Assembly (NCBI RefSeq): GCF_004346095.1
Contig: NZ_SLZV01000007.1
Coordinates: 61,517-125,516, forward strand
DNA: 64,000 nt
Direction: 5' to 3'
Source: Faecalimonas umbilicata
GTDB lineage: Bacteria; Bacillota; Clostridia; Lachnospirales; Lachnospiraceae
Position numbers and translations under genes: made by a program. This document shows positions 59,902-64,000 of the stretch, piece after piece; the first letter of the stretch is position 1; the number at the start of each line of letters is the position of its first letter. The notes beneath the pieces are model-generated. The model did no database searches and had not been told where the DNA came from. It saw nothing but the letters and a program-made list of their open reading frames with translations.

Positions 59902-60408
59902 ATGAAACGCTGGAAACTAGTTGTTGTATTGTTGGTGATCATTACTTTAAGTAGCCCATTTTTATTTGATTACATATTAAAAGCAAAACAGAATCATTTC
60001 ATTAGAGATACCTTTGGCTTTAATAAAAAAGAGTTTAAGGTTTTAAAAGAAACAGATAGCCACAGAGGTTTTCATGGAGATGGAGATTACGTTCTAATAT
60101 TAGATTGCTCTGAAAATAGAGAAAAAGCATTGGAATATACAAAGGAATGGAAAAGCCTTCCATTGACGGAAAATCTTCAGCTTTTAATGTATGGGGGTGA
60201 AAAAGAAGATCATTTTTATAATTATAATCTGGCTGATGCTTCAAATATTCCTGAAATTAAGAATGGATATTATTATTTTTATGATAGATATGCAAACAGC
60301 AAAGATCCTAAAGATGACACGAATATATTTAGAGGTTCCTTCAATTTTTCTTTAGCACTATATGATTTAGATACGGATATAATGTATCTTTTAGAATTTG
60401 ATACATAG
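59902..60408 (+). CDS. Exported or membrane-anchored protein of unknown function
   Basis: 168 residues from the ATG at 59902 (AAGGGGATGTTCT upstream; an ATG seven codons earlier is less likely). A basic start and one hydrophobic helix (about 5-22) are followed by a soluble domain rich in Asp, Lys, Tyr and Phe, with a beta-like C-terminus (FSLALYDLDTDIMYLLEF). No Cys follows the helix, so it is not a lipoprotein. No family recognised. AT-biased codons match the transporter genes to the left. Confidence 0.65.
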   Translation: MKRWKLVVVLLVIITLSSPFLFDYILKAKQNHFIRDTFGFNKKEFKVLKETDSHRGFHGDGDYVLILDCSENREKALEYTKEWKSLPLTENLQLLMYGGEKEDHFYNYNLADASNIPEIKNGYYYFYDRYANSKDPKDDTNIFRGSFNFSLALYDLDTDIMYLLEFDT

Positions 60409-60459
60409 CGGTTTACAACATTGGAATTGACACGTTGTGATAGGAACTAAAAGAAATAT

Positions 60460-60831
60460 ATGAAGATAGCATTTGTAAAGGAGCTTGCGCACATGAAGAA
60501 ATTTTTACCTTGGATAATAGCATCAGGAGTAATCATGTTGGGATTGCCTTGTCTTGCGGTTACCTTTCTAGAAGGTGACAGTGGAATGGCAACTTGCCTT
60601 ATTCTATTTTTTGCAGTGGACCCTATTTACGCAATTTGTACCGGAGTATATGCTGGTAAAGACATAAAAAAATTATGGGCATCACCAATTCTTACAGCGT
60701 TATTCTTTTTGGTCGGCACATGGTTGTTTTTGGATATAGGTGAAAAGGCATTTCTCTTATATGCATTGGTCTATTTATTCTTAGGGATCTTGGCGATGCT
60801 GATTTCTATGTTCCTAAAGAAAAAGTACTAA
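60460..60831 (+). CDS. Small four-helix membrane protein of unknown function
   Basis: 123 residues, nearly all hydrophobic: helices at about 13-32, 40-60, 73-90 and 95-117, with a basic end (LKKKY). A weak AGGAACTAAAAGAAATAT region precedes the ATG; an internal ATG at residue 12 (60493), after AAGGAGCTTGCGCAC, has a better ribosome site and is an alternative start. No family recognised. It is 51 bases after the exported protein and may be co-transcribed. Confidence 0.6.
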   Translation: MKIAFVKELAHMKKFLPWIIASGVIMLGLPCLAVTFLEGDSGMATCLILFFAVDPIYAICTGVYAGKDIKKLWASPILTALFFLVGTWLFLDIGEKAFLLYALVYLFLGILAMLISMFLKKKY

Positions 60832-60952
60832 GGGAAATTCTTTGGGTTGTTGAATCGTTTAAAAAGTATAGAGTTATCGTGCAGCTACTTCATTAGAACT
60901 GTATTCCATATATTCAGCCTGCAGGGATTCTACTCTTTAAAATTTAAAATAG

Positions 60953-60996
60953 AAAAAGCCTTAAAACAACAATTCTACGCTGTTCTTAAGGCTTTT
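60953..60996. terminator. Bidirectional hairpin, probable original terminator of tRNA-Trp
   Basis: GCCTTAAAACA pairs with TGTTCTTAAGGC, with AAAAA before and TTTT after, so it can act both ways. It ends five bases before the att-like fragment of tRNA-Trp. On the minus strand it would have followed the tRNA directly before the element inserted. Confidence 0.6.
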
Positions 60997-61000
60997 CAAA

Positions 61001-61022
61001 GCAGGGGATGAGAAAATCGAAC
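61001..61022. other. Left attachment site (att-like copy of tRNA-Trp 3' end)
   Basis: Twenty-one of 22 bases match the end of the tRNA-Trp gene at 63772-63793; the rest of the tRNA is absent here. This is the expected scar left by tRNA-targeted integration. Confidence 0.75.
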
Positions 61023-61075
61023 CCCGTTGGAAAATCCAATTTCCCTTGAAAAATCAGCATTTTTGCTTTTTCAAT

Positions 61076-61105
61076 TTGACTACATATGACTACATTTTGA
61101 CTACA
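61076..61105 (+). repeat. Left arm-type repeats of the element
   Basis: Three copies of (T/A)TGACTACA at 61076, 61086 and 61097, spaced by 10 and 11 bases, one helical turn each. The same unit recurs at the other end of the element. This matches the arm-site arrangement bound by the N-terminal domain of Tn916-like integrases. Confidence 0.7.
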
Positions 61106-61285
61106 AAGAAAGGAAAATCAGCATAGTATCTATTGCAAATATTATCTGTTTTGTCCACTCTTATTCACTTCCAACGTTCCGTAGGATGCCCAGAGCGACG
61201 GTTCCTAACAGGGCGGTGGGACGGCTGGGCAAGTGTCCCCTCTCTATACATCACATATCAGCCTATATTTTCCCTCATACACAAA

Positions 61286-61315
61286 GAAGCCCTCTCGCAT
61301 AAGCGATTAGGCTTC
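61286..61315 (-). terminator. Stem-loop after the remnant anchor gene
   Basis: GAAGCC/GGCTTC outer stem with an inner CGC/GCG pair around TTAT; the same hairpin follows the intact surface gene at 62192-62221. Confidence 0.5.
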
Positions 61316-61335
61316 GATCAAATAAATTTATCAAA

Positions 61336-61396
61336 TTATTTCCGTTTCTTTAAGATGGTTGCAAGGACAACTCCGAGTGAAGCAAGTCCTGCTCCT
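61336..61396 (-). pseudogene. 3' remnant of a second surface-anchor gene
   Basis: On the minus strand 20 codons read VGAGLASLGVVLATILKKRK-stop, nearly identical to the membrane anchor of the intact surface protein at 62242. The rest of the gene is gone; the toxin gene begins at 61407. It is best explained by duplication of the surface gene followed by loss or replacement of its body. Confidence 0.75.
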
Positions 61397-61406
61397 ACTT
61401 TTATTA

Positions 61407-61724
61407 TTATCGAATGAGCCAACTGTAATCCTTACGGCAATCTAAAATATACTCCACATACACCGTATCATCTTGTATTTGATAGAGGACAAGATACCAC
61501 TTTGCAACAAACATCTTGTGATATTTATTCGGTGTAATATAGGATTCTTCAAAAAATGGAAAACGCTGCGGCATCTGACAGAGGGAACGCATAGCAGTCA
61601 TAATCTCTTTCTTTTTTGCCGCTGCTGCTTCTTTGTTGACCTGTGCCATGAAACGGATATGTGTTCCCAACATTCTCTTTGCCCTATCAGAAACAATGAC
61701 TTGGTATCTCTTACTCTCTGTCAT
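61407..61724 (-). CDS. RelE/ParE-family toxin
   Basis: 105 residues. It shows the RelE/ParE shape: an N-terminal YQVIVSDRAKRML strand-helix, a helical KKKEIMTAMRSL segment, and C-terminal strands KMFVAKWYLVLYQIQDDTVYVEYILDCRKDY. Such toxins cleave mRNA at the ribosome or inhibit gyrase; which one cannot be told here. AGAGGTG precedes the ATG. It follows the antitoxin gene by three bases, the normal order. The pair may stabilise the element. Confidence 0.88.
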   Translation of the reverse strand: MTESKRYQVIVSDRAKRMLGTHIRFMAQVNKEAAAAKKKEIMTAMRSLCQMPQRFPFFEESYITPNKYHKMFVAKWYLVLYQIQDDTVYVEYILDCRKDYSWLIR

Positions 61725-61727
61725 ACG

Positions 61728-61994
61728 CTACACCTCTGCAATCACATCATCAAGGTAAGCGTCCAGTTCATCAAGCGTACAGCCAACTCTGCCTGCCATT
61801 CTGTCTTCCTCTACTGCCAAAAGTTCCTCACGTAGCTTCAGCATTTTTTCCCTGCGGTTATAAGTTTCAATATCCATAACGACTAAATCTCCCTCGCCGT
61901 TCTTGGTAAGGAAAATTGGCTCTGCGGTCTTTCTGCACATATCGGCAATCTCGTTATAATTCTGGCGGATTGCTGCGGATGGACGAATATTCAT
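61728..61994 (-). CDS. Phd/YefM-family antitoxin
   Basis: 88 residues. The N-terminal MNIRPSAAIRQNYNEIADMC and IFLTKNGEGDLVVMDIETYNR are the DNA-binding Phd/YefM fold. The C-terminal acidic helix (ELDAYLDDVIAEV) would wrap the toxin. TAGGAGGTGTCATT precedes the ATG. It is expected to repress its own operon; AT-rich repeats (two GTATAAT units) lie upstream. Confidence 0.9.
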   Translation of the reverse strand: MNIRPSAAIRQNYNEIADMCRKTAEPIFLTKNGEGDLVVMDIETYNRREKMLKLREELLAVEEDRMAGRVGCTLDELDAYLDDVIAEV

Positions 61995-62162
61995 AATGAC
62001 ACCTCCTAATTATTGATAACAATATTCTAACTATATTATACATTTATTATACTATTAAATCAATACAGAAAAAGAACTCAACATAATATCTATAACAAAT
62101 ACTATCCATTTTGTCCATCCCCTATCCATACACCCAGTTCCGCATGATGCCGCGGGCAACAA

Positions 62163-62302
62163 ATCAGCCTATATTTTCCCTCATACACAAAGAAGCCCTC
62201 ACGCATAAGCGATTAGGCTTCAATGAAATCAAACTATTGAATTATTTCCGTTTCTTTAAGATGGTTGCAAGGGCAACTCCGAGTGAAGCAAGTCCTGCTC
62301 CT
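62163..62302. repeat. Direct repeat copy B (140 bp)
   Basis: Matches copy A at 61257-61396. It covers the terminator and the anchor-coding end of the intact surface protein gene. Recombination between the copies would delete the toxin-antitoxin pair. Confidence 0.85.
62192..62221 (-). terminator. Stem-loop after the surface protein gene
   Basis: GAAGCC/GGCTTC with an inner CGC/GCG step, 20 bases past the stop. On the minus strand the following TTTGTG is only weakly T-rich. Confidence 0.5.
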
Positions 62303-63081
62303 GCGACTGGAAGTGTGGAAGCTGTATCTCCAGTTTTTGGAGATGTTCCCTCTTTCTTTGTTTCTGTTTCTTGTGTCTGAACATTTTCCTTATTTGCTTC
62401 TGGTTTCTGTTCTGGTGTTTCTGGATTCTCTGCATCCGGTGTTTCTGGTGTTTCTACATCTGGATTCTCCGGCTGTTCCGGTTTCTGATCTGGTTTCTCC
62501 GGCTGTTCCGGCTTCTGATCTGCATTCTCTGGCTTCTGCTCCGGCTCTTGCGGTTCTCCGTTGCATACCCAGTGACCTTCTTCTGGATGATTTACTGTTT
62601 CATAGTATGGTACGTTAGAGTAACCCATATGATTGTAGTCGCCATTCATAGCATTTTCTTTACTATGAGCAATCCATTCTTCGTCTGATGCAAATTCTGC
62701 ATGACAACCGTTGCATACGCATTTATATTTCAGAATATTCTCTGTCCAAGCTTCCTTGTCTACTACCCATTCTTGTTTTGTTTCTGCTGGGTGTACTACT
62801 TCTTCTGTCCAAGCTGGTTTGTCTACAACATATTTGTTCTCAGTCCATCCTGGAGTGACTACTACTTCTTCATAATGACCTTTTTCTTCCTCAAGAAGTT
62901 TACCATTTTCATAATGACCTTCCTCTTCATGGTGTACGGTCTCATGCCACGCTTCTTTATCTACTACCCACTCACAATTTTCCCCATGTATATAAAAATT
63001 GTTCATCGCAAACACTGTTCCCGTTCCTGCAACAGTCAAAGACATAGCAGCCACCAACGCAACAACAAATTTCTTTTTCAA
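62242..63081 (-). CDS. Sortase-anchored surface protein with WVVDK-AWTE repeats
   Basis: 279 residues: signal peptide (MKKKFVVALVAAMSLTVAG, cleavage near 25), three repeats EWVVDKEAWHE (37-47), KYVVDKPAWTE (83-93) and EWVVDKEAWTE (104-114), and a possible zinc finger C123-x2-C126-x12-H139 with H151. A Pro/Glu/Gln/Lys-rich wall-spanning stretch (176-230) leads to the sorting motif SPKTG (247-251), a hydrophobic helix and KKRK. Its first codon is TTG with no ribosome site upstream, because the recombinase remnant begins exactly there; the native 5' end seems lost. Expression is therefore doubtful. The ligand is unknown. Confidence 0.8.
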   Translation of the reverse strand: MKKKFVVALVAAMSLTVAGTGTVFAMNNFYIHGENCEWVVDKEAWHETVHHEEEGHYENGKLLEEEKGHYEEVVVTPGWTENKYVVDKPAWTEEVVHPAETKQEWVVDKEAWTENILKYKCVCNGCHAEFASDEEWIAHSKENAMNGDYNHMGYSNVPYYETVNHPEEGHWVCNGEPQEPEQKPENADQKPEQPEKPDQKPEQPENPDVETPETPDAENPETPEQKPEANKENVQTQETETKKEGTSPKTGDTASTLPVAGAGLASLGVALATILKKRK

Positions 63082-63669
63082 GTCTTTATGGAAGATGAGA
63101 TTCCTCTGGTGATCAATTATTTAAGAGAAAATCCTAGTTTATTTAATTACGGAATTTTATTTACTTTTCAAACTGGGTTACGAGTTGGAGAGCTTTCAGC
63201 TTTAAAACCCTCTGACAAACACGGTAGAATCATCAAAGTTAGAAGAATTGAAGACAAATACCGAAACGAAAATGGTAAATGGGTAATCACGATAAAGGAA
63301 CATTCCAAAACAGATGCCGGCAATCGTGATCTGATTCTTCCCTCTTCTGCTTGTGATACTTTTGAAGAAATTATGAAATTACGTCAAGATGGGGAATTTT
63401 TGTTTGAACAAAACGGAAAACGTATTCGTGGTAACGCATTCAATAAGCATCTATCCCGCATTTGTGAAAAACTAGATATTCCACACAGAACAATGCACAA
63501 AATTAGAAAAACGTATGGAACGACACTGATTGACAATCATGTGGATGAGCGATTTATCACAGAACAGATGGGACATGCCGATATAAGCACCACAAAAAAG
63601 TTGTATTATTTCAGCAATAAAACTCGAAAAGCAAAGGAAGAACAAATTGAGCAAGCTGTCTATTTTTGA
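63079..63669 (+). pseudogene. Tyrosine recombinase (integrase) C-terminal fragment
   Basis: About 196 residues of the catalytic domain: TGLRVGEL (first catalytic Arg), the beta-hairpin Lys region, HKIRKTYGT (H-x2-R), GHADI and KKLYYFS (catalytic Tyr). The N-terminal arm-binding and core-binding domains of a normal 380-400-residue Tn916-like Int are missing. The frame is open further left, but there it is only the antisense of the surface gene. No ribosome site precedes the first ATG (63088). It is unlikely to function alone. Confidence 0.85.
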
Positions 63670-63682
63670 TAATCACTTTCAT

Positions 63683-63703
63683 TTGACTACATGCTTGACT
63701 ACA
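63683..63703 (+). repeat. Right arm-type repeats of the element
   Basis: Two TTGACTACA units (63683 and 63695), 12 bases apart, directly after the recombinase stop. They match the three units at the left end. Confidence 0.7.
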
Positions 63704-63715
63704 TATAACTTTCCG

Positions 63716-63760
63716 AGAAAAAGAAAAACGCCAGAAACCTTATAAAATCAAGGTTTCCGG
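63716..63760 (-). terminator. Terminator downstream of tRNA-Trp
   Basis: CCGGAAACCTT/AAGGTTTCTGG stem on the minus strand followed by CGTTTTTCTTTTTC. It lies 13 bases past the tRNA 3' end, inside the element, and would replace the host terminator now 2.8 kb away. Confidence 0.75.
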
Positions 63761-63771
63761 CTCATCTAAAA

Positions 63772-63793
63772 GCAGGGGATGAGAGAATCGAAC
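63772..63793. other. Right attachment site within tRNA-Trp
   Basis: The 3' half of the tRNA (T arm and acceptor strand) matches the left att copy at 21 of 22 positions. The tRNA remains intact. Confidence 0.7.
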
Positions 63794-63843
63794 TCCCACC
63801 AAAAGTTTTGGAGACTCCTATCATACCATTTGACCAATCCCCT
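63773..63843 (-). tRNA. tRNA-Trp (anticodon CCA)
   Basis: 71 nt. The acceptor stem AGGGGAT/ATCCCCT is perfect. The D stem GTC/GAT encloses AAATGGTAT, the anticodon arm GGAGT-CTCCAAA-ACTTT gives anticodon CCA, and the T arm is GGGAG-TTCGATT-CTCTC. The discriminator is G and CCA is not encoded. Several G-U pairs occur. It lies 87 bases after the 23S gene end on the same strand. Confidence 0.9.
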
Positions 63844-63930
63844 ATATATTATTAATATACCTTCAAAATCACATACAGTCAACTACTTTTCTAAGTTTTT
63901 TCTCTTTCCATCCATTCTCCTATCACCACT

Positions 63931-64000
63931 TGGTTATGCCCTCGACCGATTAGTAACAGTCAGCTCCATACATTACTGCACTTCCACCTCTGTCCTATCT
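63931..64000 (-). rRNA. 23S rRNA, 3' end (partial)
   Basis: The minus strand reads AGTAATGTATGGAGCTGACTG and TACTAATCGGTCGAGGGC, the conserved 3' end of 23S rRNA. The gene continues beyond the right edge. The exact 3' end is set by analogy at the ATAACCA near 63931. No 5S gene follows before tRNA-Trp. Confidence 0.9.

Larger units (their letters stand above)
61257..61396. repeat. Direct repeat copy A (140 bp)
   Basis: Aligns without gaps to 62163-62302, with about nine mismatches by eye. It covers the terminator hairpin and the last 20 codons of a sortase-anchored gene. Looser similarity extends further left, to about 61110. Confidence 0.85.
61001..63793. mobile_element. Degenerate integrative element at the tRNA-Trp 3' end (about 2.8 kb)
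   Basis: Bounded by a 22-base near-identical direct repeat: GCAGGGGATGAGA-A-AATCGAAC at 61001 and the same with G for A at 63772, where it is the 3' part of tRNA-Trp. Inside each end lie TTGACTACA arm-type repeats. Contents are a remnant anchor gene, a RelE/Phd pair, a sortase-anchored surface protein and the C-terminal part of a tyrosine recombinase ending about 100 bases from the tRNA, the usual position for integrases. No conjugation or replication genes remain, so it is probably not self-mobile. Confidence 0.75.

Noticed and set aside
62701..63078. N-terminal 126 codons of the long plus-strand frame that ends in the recombinase fragment
   Set aside because: These codons are the antisense of the surface protein gene and give a Phe/Tyr/Pro-rich sequence without any integrase motif, so only the part from about 63079 is real.
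63850..63930. Possible 5S rRNA gene between 23S and tRNA-Trp
   Set aside because: The gap is too short for a 5S gene of about 117 bases and contains none of its conserved segments.

Overview
The window reads as a stretch of a Gram-positive Firmicute chromosome, most likely a gut Lachnospiraceae (Clostridium cluster XIVa). This is inferred from the gene set: cdaA-cdaR, tig-clpP-clpX-lon-ysxC, hprK with a ROK glucokinase, a ThrR-like HTH-ACT protein next to hom and lysC, long-form HPF, strong AGGAGG ribosome sites and an (S/N)PKTG-type sorting signal. I ran no search, so genus and species are not assigned.

Layout. 1-3.6 kb (minus strand): two uncharacterised membrane proteins, then the diadenylate cyclase CdaA and its regulator CdaR (cut by the left edge). 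3.6-12.8 kb (minus): comF, recD2, a solitary mreB, uvrA and uvrB. 12.96-13.75 kb (plus): a ZIP metal transporter. 13.9-24.1 kb (minus): a PatB/MalY aminotransferase, an AI-2E-family permease, the protein quality-control run ysxC-lon-clpX-clpP-tig, a lipoprotein and a DJ-1/PfpI protein. 24.2 kb (plus): a CYTH protein. 24.75-34.9 kb (minus): lysC, hom, a ThrR-like regulator, prfB with its programmed frameshift, secA, an acidic lipoprotein, dapB, dapA and an SSB-like protein. Aspartate-family amino-acid synthesis is thus spread over two nearby groups. 35.2-38.7 kb (plus): typA, a PAP2 phosphatase and hpf. 38.7-50 kb: a YigZ protein, a class A penicillin-binding protein, ROK glucokinase, hprK, uvrC, ftsH and a DUF1846 protein. 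50.1-54.8 kb (minus): a MarR regulator and a heterodimeric ABC exporter pair, with two matching 20-bp palindromes around the promoter.

The right end is accessory. 54.9-60.8 kb (plus) is visibly more AT-rich, with different codon use. It holds a response regulator, a histidine kinase, a three-gene ABC-2 transporter and two small unknown membrane or exported proteins, and it looks like a peptide-sensing and detoxification module. 61.0-63.8 kb is a small, damaged integrative element lodged at the 3' end of a tRNA-Trp gene. It has a 22-bp att-like repeat at each end, TTGACTACA arm-type repeats inside each end, a RelE/Phd toxin-antitoxin pair between two 140-bp direct repeats, a sortase-anchored surface protein, and the C-terminal half of a tyrosine recombinase. 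The surface gene and the recombinase meet head to head at the point where each loses its 5' end. The window closes with tRNA-Trp and the 3' end of a 23S rRNA gene, both on the minus strand and with no 5S gene between them.

Most of the window is ordinary core genome. The places most worth a second look are the tRNA-Trp element and its head-to-head junction, the two-component/ABC module, the MarR operator pair and the membrane-protein pair ahead of cdaA.
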